From a virus: DNA of 32,288 nucleotides. The notes beneath the pieces are model-generated. The model made no database searches. It had not been told where the DNA came from and saw only the letters and a list, made by a program, of their open reading frames with translations. The first letter of the stretch is position 1. Every line of letters starts with the position of its first letter. This document shows positions 7,105 to 13,304 of the stretch, one piece after another. A program made the translations under genes and the position numbers. The stretch spans positions 1 to 32,288 of IMG/VR virus record IMGVR_UViG_3300005513_000015. One strand, written 5' to 3'.

Positions 7105-7602
7105 TCAGCCTCCTGAAGATGCGGCGCGGGCACATAGTTCGGCGATATTGATGCGCCATTTATATGACCCCACACATTCGATCAAGCTCATTGCTTCGAG
7201 CCGTGTCCATAGCGGCCCGGTTTCGGTCCATGCTTCGCCACTATTCAGCTTGCACCCTGGGTTATCGCGCACAAGCTCCACGAATCGCAGTTCTTCCGCG
7301 GTCAGTGTTCCAACATTTACGGCTGGCTCTGCACTCGCGGCATCGCTAACAGTGGCTGCGCTAGATTTGACGAGAAGGGCGCGCAGTTGCGCTGCATAGT
7401 CCTGCCATTCAGAGAGATAGCTGGCTTGCGAACAACCGCCGCAAACCATAGCGCCGCCCAACGGGTGCAGGTTGTCGCGCTTCGCGCATTGCTCGCACTC
7501 GCCGAATCGCACAGCATCTGCGACGTAATCGTGGCGCTTCGGCTCTAAGGGCAAGTCCACACTCGCCTCATCACGAGCCAAACCTGATTGATTACCCTTC
7601 AT
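7105..7602 (-). CDS. Phage protein with a zinc-ribbon-like segment, 165 aa
   Basis: Starts MKGNQSGLARDEASVDLPLE at ATG 7602 with GGAGG upstream. CEQC and a later CGGC, about 20 residues apart (about residues 38-60), can bind zinc. The C-terminal half has a helix-rich segment (TAEELRFVELVRDNPGC) and a winged-helix-like end (LWTRLEAMSLIECVGSYKWRI). A small regulatory or DNA-binding role fits but is inferred. The alternative start at 7689 lies inside the upstream gene. Confidence 0.68.
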   Translation of the reverse strand: MKGNQSGLARDEASVDLPLEPKRHDYVADAVRFGECEQCAKRDNLHPLGGAMVCGGCSQASYLSEWQDYAAQLRALLVKSSAATVSDAASAEPAVNVGTLTAEELRFVELVRDNPGCKLNSGEAWTETGPLWTRLEAMSLIECVGSYKWRINIAELCARAASSGG

Positions 7603-7603
7603 C

Positions 7604-7891
7604 TCAACCTCCAATCTCTTGACTAGCGATCCACGCTTCGGCATCGGCAGCGGTTCTGAAAACCAATACAACCCTGCGCGGAGAATCAAGATCGATGCTT
7701 ATCGGCCGGATATCAGTGGTCATGGGAAGGCAGTTCATGGCCTGTTGGATAAAGGTACAAGTTGCCTCTATCGAGTAATGCCCATCCGCCCGGATGTTCT
7801 CGATTAATGACTTGAGGATTTCGCGAGCTTCCTCAATGTCGTCATCAGCCTCGTCATCCTGTCTCGCTACAGCTTTCTCGATCATCTTCAT
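7604..7891 (-). CDS. Small phage protein, 95 aa
   Basis: The best start is ATG 7891 (MKMIEKAVARQDDE): GGAGG lies six bases upstream. ATGs at 7933 and 7939 add 14-16 residues (MAMTSLMASLKRLEAD) and have only a weak GGGA site. An acidic helical N terminus is followed by strands (DSPRRVVLVFRTAADAEAWI). The ribosome-site region shares CCTCCAATCTCTT (plus-strand sense) with that of the downstream gene at 7602. Function unknown. It is the first gene after the large RNA candidate. Confidence 0.65.
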   Translation of the reverse strand: MKMIEKAVARQDDEADDDIEEAREILKSLIENIRADGHYSIEATCTFIQQAMNCLPMTTDIRPISIDLDSPRRVVLVFRTAADAEAWIASQEIGG

Positions 7892-7984
7892 ATCAGCCTC
7901 CAATCTCTTTAGCGACGCCATCAGCGACGTCATCGCCATTTCAAATCCCGATGAAATAAGTTGTACTGAATGCCATCATGTGAG

Positions 7985-8683
7985 AATCACCTAACCGCCG
8001 CCGACTCAGCGAATCGGCCGCGGCTAGGGGACTCAGAATTCGTGCCGGTTACGTATCCGGCGTTCGTTGGCGTAGAACCGTTCTCGTGACCCTATCCACA
8101 GCTTGCCAGGCCCGCGCTTCAAAGGGTGTGGAGGCGAAGTCTTTATCACTCGTCCGCCAGCGAGTCGCACACACCGATGGAGTTTGATGTCCATCTACCT
8201 GGGTGCAATTTCGGTGCAGTGTTTCTGAGAGAGCGCTGTTGCTATCAGGGAGACCTTCGAGCCGGGTTCGGCGCTACCGGGTTATGGGGGACCACGGATC
8301 TATGCGGCTACTAACGGCGGATACTCAGTCTGTGACGGGAGCTCAGCGGCTCTCTCAGAAAAACTGCTACACATGCGGGACCAGTCTGTCTCCCGATCCC
8401 GCATGGTTTGCACCCGTTACCGCGCCACGGTGTGCTGGGCGATGCTTTCGCATCTGAGGATCATCTGTCCTCGTTTCAGGCTCTTTCTTCTTCCTCCGAG
8501 CCAGGCCAAGGGAGGGACACCAACGTGTCTGGACGACTGTTTCACGTCCGTTTATCTTTCCGATTACGCTTAAAGACCCAAACCGCGATCCGGCTCTGCC
8601 GGGGCGGGTGCTTCTACTGCGGGTAATTCACGGTCTCGTCAGTGAGCGCCTTACGCTCAGACCGCCGAAGCGGTTTCGACCTG
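7985..8683 (-). ncRNA. Candidate giant structured RNA of the left arm (about 700 nt)
   Basis: No convincing gene in 7940-8683 on either strand, but dense perfect pairing. In minus-strand order: ACCGC-UUCG-GCGGU (8661-8674), a 6-bp hairpin (8643-8659), CCGGC/GCCGG (8590-8602), GACAC/GUGUC (8516-8529), GAGGA/UCCUC (8456-8472), GAUGC-GAAA-GCAUC (8441-8454), a perfect 9-bp stem (8397-8405 with 8372-8380), a 13-bp long-range stem plus 4 bp beyond one bulge (8344-8361 with 8222-8238), GAUGG/CCAUC (8176-8195), a 6-bp closing stem (8125-8130 with 8170-8175) around ACUCG/CGAGU (8148-8165), and a 39-nt hairpin with 14 bp and one G-G mismatch (7990-8028). The GNRA and UUCG loops occur only in the minus-strand reading. 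Size, complexity and phage setting resemble GOLLD/ROOL RNAs; family not assigned. Confidence 0.75.
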
Positions 8684-8890
8684 TTAGCGCACCTGGAACG
8701 ATATGCACGGTTTGTTGTGCGCGCCCAAGCGAAGTGCTGAACCGGCGAGGATCGTGTGGCATTCATGCGCGACCATCGAGCCGTTCGGAATCATCTCCGG
8801 TGCGTCGAGCGGGCCGCCAAACGTCAACATGAAAGTTCCGTCGAAGACTTCGTCAATCGCGCGGAATGCATTAAGGTTGTTCGGGCTCAT
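8684..8890 (-). CDS. First gene of the leftward arm, 68 aa, unknown
   Basis: MSPNNLNAFRAIDEVFDGTF onward from ATG 8890, with AGGGGA upstream. Predicted mixed strands: GTFMLTFGGPLDAPEMIPNG, then HTILAGSALRLGAHNKP. The longer reading from 8941 would start inside the promoter -10 region and is rejected. The first gene under the leftward early promoter in lambdoid phages is often a regulator, such as N, but this protein is not Arg-rich and does not look like N. Its stop abuts the large RNA candidate. Confidence 0.62.
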   Translation of the reverse strand: MSPNNLNAFRAIDEVFDGTFMLTFGGPLDAPEMIPNGSMVAHECHTILAGSALRLGAHNKPCISFQVR

Positions 8891-8936
8891 TTCAATCCCC
8901 TTCTCCGTCGTTGCGTTGTGTTGCGGTATGGAGAGA

Positions 8937-8966
8937 ATCATAGATCAATTTGATTTGCTTTGCCAA
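8937..8966 (-). promoter_or_regulatory. Leftward early promoter (PL-like)
   Basis: Minus strand: -35 TTGGCA (8961-8966), an 18-base spacer and -10 TATGAT (8937-8942), each 5 of 6 to the sigma70 consensus. It reads into the 68-aa gene at 8890 and the left arm. One GATTTGCT box (8952-8959) lies in the spacer and another just upstream, as expected for repressor control. Confidence 0.7.
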
Positions 8967-9051
8967 GCGCTATGTCGCAAAAAGATTTGCTCGGAGCGAA
9001 CAATTATTTCTATCGCCTGCATAGCTTCAATAGATCATAAAGATTTGCTCA
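8945..9051. promoter_or_regulatory. Left operator cluster: three GATTTGCT boxes
   Basis: GATTTGCT occurs at 8952-8959, 8984-8991 and 9042-9049, the last two inside AAAGATTTGCTC. A related sequence, GCAAAAAGATTTG, recurs in the rightward operator region at 10193-10205, so the same repressor or Cro probably binds both. The spacing, 32 and 58 bases, is irregular. Full operator symmetry could not be settled by eye. Confidence 0.55.
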
Positions 9052-9099
9052 GATAGAGGGATCGCCGTCTAGACTGAAGGTGGGTACTAGGAGGCTGAG

Positions 9100-9300
9100 A
9101 TGACCGCAGACGACGTGATAACGGTTTTCGAGCGATTGAACGTCGAGGGCCGAGCAGACGTACCGATTGACTACGCGTGCGCCGGCTTCGCAGGCTGGCT
9201 TGCGCAGAACTGGGAGAGATTCGGGGGAGACGACCTGGCCGTGTTGACGTCGGTCGGTGCTACGTTATGGCGGGAGGGCTTCGAGCAGAGGCGGAAATGA
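9100..9300 (+). CDS. Isolated rightward gene between left promoter and repressor, 66 aa
   Basis: MTADDVITVFERLNVEGRAD onward, with a strong AGGAGG seven bases before ATG 9100. Acidic, helical, with aromatic residues (FAGWLAQNWERFGGDDLAVL). It is transcribed against both flanking leftward units, towards the repressor, and a hairpin terminator for the repressor transcript begins at its stop codon. The position, beside the operator boxes, suggests a lysogeny-expressed or immunity-linked gene. Function unknown. Confidence 0.72.
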   Translation: MTADDVITVFERLNVEGRADVPIDYACAGFAGWLAQNWERFGGDDLAVLTSVGATLWREGFEQRRK

Positions 9301-9321
9301 AAAACCCGGCCGAGGCCGGGT
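9300..9321 (-). terminator. Intrinsic terminator of the repressor transcript
   Basis: A perfect 8-bp stem, ACCCGGCC/GGCCGGGT (9304-9321), with a 2-base loop that will open in practice. In minus-strand sense it is followed by TTTTTCATTT. Read rightwards there is no T tract, so it mainly ends leftward repressor transcription. Confidence 0.75.
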
Positions 9322-9394
9322 CGTTCAGTGCTGCAAAGATGGTCAGTCAGATCGACCGCCATCGGCTACCCCGTATTTGTGGTTTTTAGCGGTC

Positions 9395-10153
9395 TTAATT
9401 ACCGCCGGCCAAGCCTGAACCGGATCGATACACAACCTCTCCGGCGATCTGAAGCCCTTCCAGCTGGTCCGCGGCGATGATCTTGTCGGGAAACTCTGGA
9501 TTGTAGGAATGCAGCCTCAGAGCGCCCTCCGGCTCCTTAAAGATCTGCTTCACCAGCGGTTCATCCTGAAACGTCACGGCGTAAATCAGACCGTCCTTCA
9601 CCCGGTTCTTCGCCATGCAAATCATCATCATGTCTTTATTGAACAGATACGGCTCCATGCTCCGACCGTGAACCTGGGCCAACCTGCAATCCTGTGGGCG
9701 CACACCAAGGGCCTTGAAGAAACCGATATCAAACGGCAGCGCCTTTTTTTGTCGTACTTCCCATTGAATCACGCCATTCCCCGCTGAGTAACGATAGTCA
9801 TAACGGTCGATCCACACCCGGTCGTCGTCGGGCTCGAGATCTTCCGGGGTCTCCCATGTGACTAAGTTACCGCTTCCTTCTGGCAGCAATTTCTCGAGTA
9901 CGGCTGACCTTGTTCCGCTGATTGATGCATCGGCGCTGCCGGTTATGTGCTCGACGTCAAGCCACCCTTCTGGCTTGCCAAACGCCCCCTCGATACGGCG
10001 CGCCAGTTTGTCGCCGATGTTGCGAGTCGGCGACGGCCCCATGAACTGATTGACCTGCTGCGTGCTGCTGTCTATTCGACGCGCGAACTCGGCCGGGCCC
10101 TCGTGTGCGAGCGCGCGCGCATTCTCTAACCGGATCTCTTTCACCGTTTTCAT
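9395..10153 (-). CDS. CI/LexA-type phage repressor with S24 self-cleavage domain
   Basis: Maintains lysogeny by binding the operators and is cleaved when RecA is activated. Numbering from MKTVKEIR (ATG 10153): N-terminal helix-turn-helix about residues 1-65 (EFARRIDSSTQQVNQFM), a linker, the Ala124-Gly125 cleavage site in YSAGNG, catalytic Ser165 in HGRSMEPY, and Lys202 in PLVKQIF. 252 residues, normal for the family. The start is uncertain: neither ATG 10153 nor an in-frame ATG at 10180 has a ribosome site, so the message may be leaderless, as for lambda cI from PRM. Transcribed leftwards, divergently from the Cro-like gene. Confidence 0.92.
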   Translation of the reverse strand: MKTVKEIRLENARALAHEGPAEFARRIDSSTQQVNQFMGPSPTRNIGDKLARRIEGAFGKPEGWLDVEHITGSADASISGTRSAVLEKLLPEGSGNLVTWETPEDLEPDDDRVWIDRYDYRYSAGNGVIQWEVRQKKALPFDIGFFKALGVRPQDCRLAQVHGRSMEPYLFNKDMMMICMAKNRVKDGLIYAVTFQDEPLVKQIFKEPEGALRLHSYNPEFPDKIIAADQLEGLQIAGEVVYRSGSGLAGGN

Positions 10154-10164
10154 GGTGCGAATGA

Positions 10165-10253
10165 TGACGGGATCAATCATTTTGATCAACGTGCAAAAAG
10201 ATTTGATTTAGCAAAGCAAAAAGCTTGAGTCGCACATCGTTTTGATCTATGCT
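10165..10253 (+). promoter_or_regulatory. Rightward early promoter and right operator region
   Basis: -35 TTGAGT (10225-10230), 17 bases, -10 TATGCT (10248-10253); transcription would begin near 10260, ahead of the Cro-like ATG at 10287. The sequence TTGATCTATG around the -10 is also found, on the other strand, in the leftward promoter. Upstream lie GCAAAAAGATTTG (10193-10205) and repeats based on TTGATCAA (10172-10188), probable operator sites shared by the divergent repressor promoter. Confidence 0.6.
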
Positions 10254-10286
10254 GACAGCACTACATGATTTCTCGGTGCTGACTAA

Positions 10287-10574
10287 ATGGATCTTCGAAC
10301 GTGGTTCCTCACTACCAAGCCTGACGAGCGCCGTGCGCTTGCCGCGAAGATCGGCAGGTCGGTCGAGTACCTCTATCTTTGCACGCGACCGGGACGTAAG
10401 CCTGGCGCCAAACTCTGCAAAGACCTTGTCGAAGCTGATCCACGTTTCACTCTCGCGGAGCTTCGCCCTGATCTGTGGGGCGATGGCATCGACTCGTATG
10501 CCGCGAGCGACGACAGTCAGCCCCCGGTCGGCGGGACTAACAAAGGTACGAAACAGGCTCGAGCGGTGATTTAA
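10287..10574 (+). CDS. cro: Cro-like (YdaS-type) helix-turn-helix regulator, 95 aa
   Basis: MDLRTWFLTTKPDERRALAA opens a helix-turn-helix (about residues 12-50: DERRALAAKIGRSVEYLYL). It is followed by the segment FTLAELRPDLWG, which is characteristic of YdaS/Cro-type phage proteins. The C-terminal ~25 residues are polar and probably disordered. It sits divergent from the repressor under the rightward promoter and is followed by a terminator, the classic cro place. No Shine-Dalgarno sequence is obvious. Expected to repress the repressor gene and trim early transcription. Confidence 0.85.
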   Translation: MDLRTWFLTTKPDERRALAAKIGRSVEYLYLCTRPGRKPGAKLCKDLVEADPRFTLAELRPDLWGDGIDSYAASDDSQPPVGGTNKGTKQARAVI

Positions 10575-10598
10575 ACGATTCATTGATTTTTCTTAGTT

Positions 10599-10627
10599 AG
10601 AGGTGGCCTGAGCCGCCTCTTATTTGG
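10599..10627 (+). terminator. Terminator after the Cro-like gene (tR1-like)
   Basis: AGAGGTGGC, loop CTGA, GCCGCCTCT (9 bp with one G-U), followed by TATTTGG. The T tract is imperfect, so termination is probably partial, letting some early transcription continue into the CII-like gene. Confidence 0.6.
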
Positions 10628-10676
10628 CCCTACCGCTGACAGGTTACGCAACAGGTTAGCGATTTGAATTTCAACT

Positions 10677-11048
10677 ATGAACAGCGAAGAACTTCAGATG
10701 ATGGGCGGCGCAGTCAACGGCTCGGGCTTTCTGCCCAGCAGTGAGATTGCGGCGTGCGCCAGTTTTCGTGATGCCGTTCTGCTGGCGTGGAGCAATCGCC
10801 GCATCAAGGGCATGACGAAAGCTCGCCTCGCAGAAGTCTGCGAGCTGCTTCCCCAGCATCTTTCGGATTACCTCAGCAGCGATGAAGTCAATCCGAAAGG
10901 GCAGCGCCGGCGCTCGTTACCGGCAGACAAGATCGCAGCGTTCGAGGCGGCTGTCGGCAATCGGGCAATCACTCAATACCTCGTCCGAAAGGTCTCATTG
11001 AACCTGATGGAAGAGTGGCAGGCCCAGATGGGCAAGAAGGTGGCATGA
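10677..11048 (+). CDS. CII-like phage regulator, 123 aa
   Basis: A central helix-turn-helix is readable: RDAVLLAWSNRRIKGMTKAR, then LAEVCELLPQHLSDYLSSD (about residues 28-70). This pattern is common in the cII position of Burkholderia-type lambdoid phages. The C terminus is helical (ITQYLVRKVSLNLMEEWQAQ). It may activate lysogeny promoters or join replication control; the first is inferred from position between cro and replication genes. ATG 10677 has no clear ribosome site; two further in-frame ATGs follow within ten codons. The stop overlaps the next start (ATGA). Confidence 0.72.
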   Translation: MNSEELQMMGGAVNGSGFLPSSEIAACASFRDAVLLAWSNRRIKGMTKARLAEVCELLPQHLSDYLSSDEVNPKGQRRRSLPADKIAAFEAAVGNRAITQYLVRKVSLNLMEEWQAQMGKKVA

Positions 11049-11218
11049 AGTATGAGGACGCAAGAGAGATCTGCAGAGCAGCATTCGCAGACGCAGTAGC
11101 AAAGGGGGCTGGAGACGTTCAACAAGCGGTGGCAATGCAGGCGGCCGGTGATCGGAGGTTGACGCAGGCATTGCACATCGTAGCGACCGAAAAACCTGAA
11201 CCGACTTCGGACGCATAG
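11045..11218 (+). CDS. Small phage protein, 57 aa
   Basis: MKYEDAREICRAAFADAVAK onward, starting at ATG 11045, which overlaps the previous stop; GAAGGTGGC precedes it. Alanine-rich helices, then a polar tail. Function unknown. Confidence 0.68.
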   Translation: MKYEDAREICRAAFADAVAKGAGDVQQAVAMQAAGDRRLTQALHIVATEKPEPTSDA

Positions 11219-11256
11219 CGGATAAAGAGACCGGACATGAAGCAAATCGACAACCG

Positions 11257-11275
11257 CGGCGAAAGCCGTTTTTTT
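11257..11275 (+). terminator. Compact hairpin with seven Ts
   Basis: CGGC-GAAA-GCCG followed directly by TTTTTTT. The stem is short but carries a GNRA loop and a long T tract. It lies 38 bases after the preceding gene and breaks the chain of overlapping genes, so it may limit early rightward transcription (tR2-like) unless antitermination occurs. Confidence 0.6.
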
Positions 11276-11356
11276 AGCGCCATGTACCGGTCAATTTTTC
11301 AGTCAGCAGATTCGAAGGTAGCAATACCGACTAACCGGTCCCGCCTGGAGGGTGGA

Positions 11357-11446
11357 ATGAAAGCGTTCTTGTTGTTCTGCTCGACGGTCTGGATCTGCGT
11401 CGTGATCGTGTGGACCGTTGGTGAACTGATCGGGGTGATTGGATGA
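11357..11446 (+). CDS. Tiny membrane peptide, 29 aa
   Basis: MKAFLLFCSTVWICVVIVWT and a short rest, almost wholly hydrophobic, one span. GGAGGGTGGA sits before ATG 11357. An in-frame ATG at 11237 would put the T7 terminator inside the gene and has a poor ribosome site. ATGA overlap with the next gene. Function unknown. Confidence 0.55.
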   Translation: MKAFLLFCSTVWICVVIVWTVGELIGVIG

Positions 11447-11595
11447 AGCGCGATCTCCTGTCGACGAAGACGCCCGAGCAGGAGCGTCAACTTGAGATGG
11501 CGCGGAACATCGGCCATCTGAAGACCAAGCAATCGAAACAACAGCAGGCCCACATGCTCTGTGTGTCGCTGGTCAGAATGATCAAGGGGAAGTGA
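11443..11595 (+). CDS. Small basic phage protein, 50 aa
   Basis: Read directly: MKRDLLSTKTPEQERQLEMA onward, ending LVRMIKGK. It is too short for a usual gene call, but its ATG overlaps the preceding stop, and its stop overlaps the next ATG (TGATG). Strongly basic and helical; function unknown. Confidence 0.6.
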   Translation: MKRDLLSTKTPEQERQLEMARNIGHLKTKQSKQQQAHMLCVSLVRMIKGK

Positions 11596-12392
11596 TGATG
11601 GGCGAGGCACTGAAAGTAGTTGATGGTGGCAAGGCGACAAAGCGCAAGGCTATTGGGAAAAAGACTCGCTTCGAAGTTTTCAAGCGCGATTCCTTCAAAT
11701 GCCAATACTGCGGCAAGTGCGCTCCTGAAGTGGTTCTGAACGTCGACCATATCCACCCTGTCAGCCAGGGCGGCGACGACGACATGATGAATTACATCAC
11801 CTCCTGCTTTGACTGCAACAGCGGCAAGTCTGACCGCCTACTGTCAGATGATTCAGTCGTCGCCAAGCAGCGTCAGCAGCTCGAGGAACTGAACGAGCGC
11901 CGCGAACAACTGGAAATGATGCTTCAGTGGCGCGACGGGCTGAAGGCGATCGACGAGGATTCGCTGCAACAGATTGAGGCAACGTGGAGCGACACGGTTC
12001 CCGGTTTCCACCTGAACGAAACGGGACAAAACGCAGCTCGGAAACTGCTCAAGACGTTTGGTCTCATCGCAGTATTGGACGCCATCGATATCGCCGGGCG
12101 CCAATACATCAAGTTCAACAGTGAAGGGAACGCGACGAGCGAATCCGCCAACCTTGCATGGTCGAAGATCGGCGGCATCTGCCGCAACGCCGCGATGCCG
12201 GAATCCATGCGCAAGCTCTATTACGCTCGCGGCATCATTCGCAACCGCATCTATGTCAATGAAGCGCAAGCGATGAACCTTATGAAGGGCGCGGTCGCGA
12301 ACGGCATGGATCCCGAAGAAATTGTCGCGCTTGCCAAGTCTGTTCGAAACTGGACCGAATTCAAAGCGGTACTCGAAGGCTGGACGGAGTAA
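11595..12392 (+). CDS. HNH endonuclease-domain protein, 265 aa
   Basis: A McrA-type HNH fold with a structural zinc site: CQYC (Cys36, Cys39), DHIHP (Asp51-His52 and following), NYI with Asn66, and CFDC (Cys71, Cys74). Residues 85-115 look coiled-coil (KQRQQLEELNERREQLEMML). The rest is helical with no known catalytic motif, including a LAWSKIGGICRNAA stretch. AGGGG precedes ATG 11595. It sits directly before the replication initiator (3-base gap), so a replication-linked nicking or nuclease role is possible. The long C-terminal domain makes a simple homing enzyme less likely. Confidence 0.82.
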   Translation: MMGEALKVVDGGKATKRKAIGKKTRFEVFKRDSFKCQYCGKCAPEVVLNVDHIHPVSQGGDDDMMNYITSCFDCNSGKSDRLLSDDSVVAKQRQQLEELNERREQLEMMLQWRDGLKAIDEDSLQQIEATWSDTVPGFHLNETGQNAARKLLKTFGLIAVLDAIDIAGRQYIKFNSEGNATSESANLAWSKIGGICRNAAMPESMRKLYYARGIIRNRIYVNEAQAMNLMKGAVANGMDPEEIVALAKSVRNWTEFKAVLEGWTE

Positions 12393-12395
12393 CAC

Positions 12396-13304
12396 GTGGC
12401 AAGAGCCAGAAACATCAAACCGGGAATCATGGAGAACGAGGATCTTGCTGACCTCGAACCCATTGCCCGACTCCTGTTCATCTACTTGTGGATGCTCGCT
12501 GATCGTGATGGACGTCTAGAGGATCGTCCGCGGAAGATCAAAGCGAAGGCGCTTCCCTATGACGATGCAGACGCAGACGAAATCCTGAGCGGTCTCGAAT
12601 CTGGCGGATTCATCGTTCGGTACGAAGTGAACGGTCTGCGGTGCATCCAGATTGCGAACTTCTTGAAACATCAGAAGCCGCACTCGAATGAAACTGTAAG
12701 CAACTTGCCACCTTGCCCTGAAGAACTTCTGACCATGGTTCGAAGCACTTCCAGCCATGAGAGTGATGGCGACGAGTCGGAAGAGGAAGCACTTGGCTCT
12801 TGTATCTCTGATTCTCTGACTACTGATTCACTGATTGCATGTGAAAAGCAAGAGGCTTACGCCTCTGCCGACAGCAGCGCCAAGGCGCCTGCTGCCGACA
12901 CGACCAAGGACCGCGAAGGTAACGGCGAAGTGACCGGGGAGCGCGGCATCAAGGGAGTTCCTGTCTGCCCTGTGCAGCAGATCGTTGACCTGTATCACGC
13001 GTGCATGCCTGCTAATCCGAAGGTTCGTGTTCTCGACGATGCGCGCCGCAAGGCGATTCGTGCGAGGTGGAACCAGGCTGCAGTGCTCGACCAGGTCGGC
13101 CCTTTTGGCTACAAGACCGGCTCCGAAGGTCTGGCCGCATGGAAGCGATTTTTTGAGGTTTGCGCGGACTCCGACTTTCTGACCGGTAACGCGAAGCCTC
13201 AGCCGGGGAAGCCCCCGTTCATTGCGACGATCGATTTCCTGATGTCGCCGGCTGGCTTCAAGAACGCTGTTGAAAACAAGTACCACCGCGAGGCTAAACA
13301 ATGA
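12396..13304 (+). CDS. Phage replication initiator / helicase loader-like protein, 302 aa
   Basis: GTG start at 12396 with GGAG upstream. The beginning MARARNIKPGIMENEDLADL is diagnostic of a phage replication protein family (RNIKPGFFKNEDLAE type), which is why I keep GTG over the ATG at 12429. A winged-helix N-terminal domain (1-100) is followed by an acidic, low-complexity linker (about 115-190). The C-terminal domain has VQQIVDLYHACMPANPKVR and RKAIRARW, as in replisome organisers that bring in DnaB. Lambda O/P-like role at the phage origin, which may lie within the gene; no clear iterons were found. Confidence 0.82.
   Translation: MARARNIKPGIMENEDLADLEPIARLLFIYLWMLADRDGRLEDRPRKIKAKALPYDDADADEILSGLESGGFIVRYEVNGLRCIQIANFLKHQKPHSNETVSNLPPCPEELLTMVRSTSSHESDGDESEEEALGSCISDSLTTDSLIACEKQEAYASADSSAKAPAADTTKDREGNGEVTGERGIKGVPVCPVQQIVDLYHACMPANPKVRVLDDARRKAIRARWNQAAVLDQVGPFGYKTGSEGLAAWKRFFEVCADSDFLTGNAKPQPGKPPFIATIDFLMSPAGFKNAVENKYHREAKQ

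Noticed and set aside
7985-8683. Group I or group II intron
   Set aside because: No domain V-like element, no P7-type core that I can see, no intron-encoded protein in the stretch, and no interrupted gene on its two sides.
8126-8832. Plus-strand open frames of 62-84 codons across the left giant RNA candidate
   Set aside because: No ribosome sites, no recognisable motifs, opposite to the operon, and the strong pairings of the stretch explain the sequence better.
11237-11446. Longer 69-codon reading of the tiny membrane peptide
   Set aside because: It would place a GAAA-loop/T7 terminator inside the gene and has a poor ribosome site; ATG 11357 has GGAGGG.
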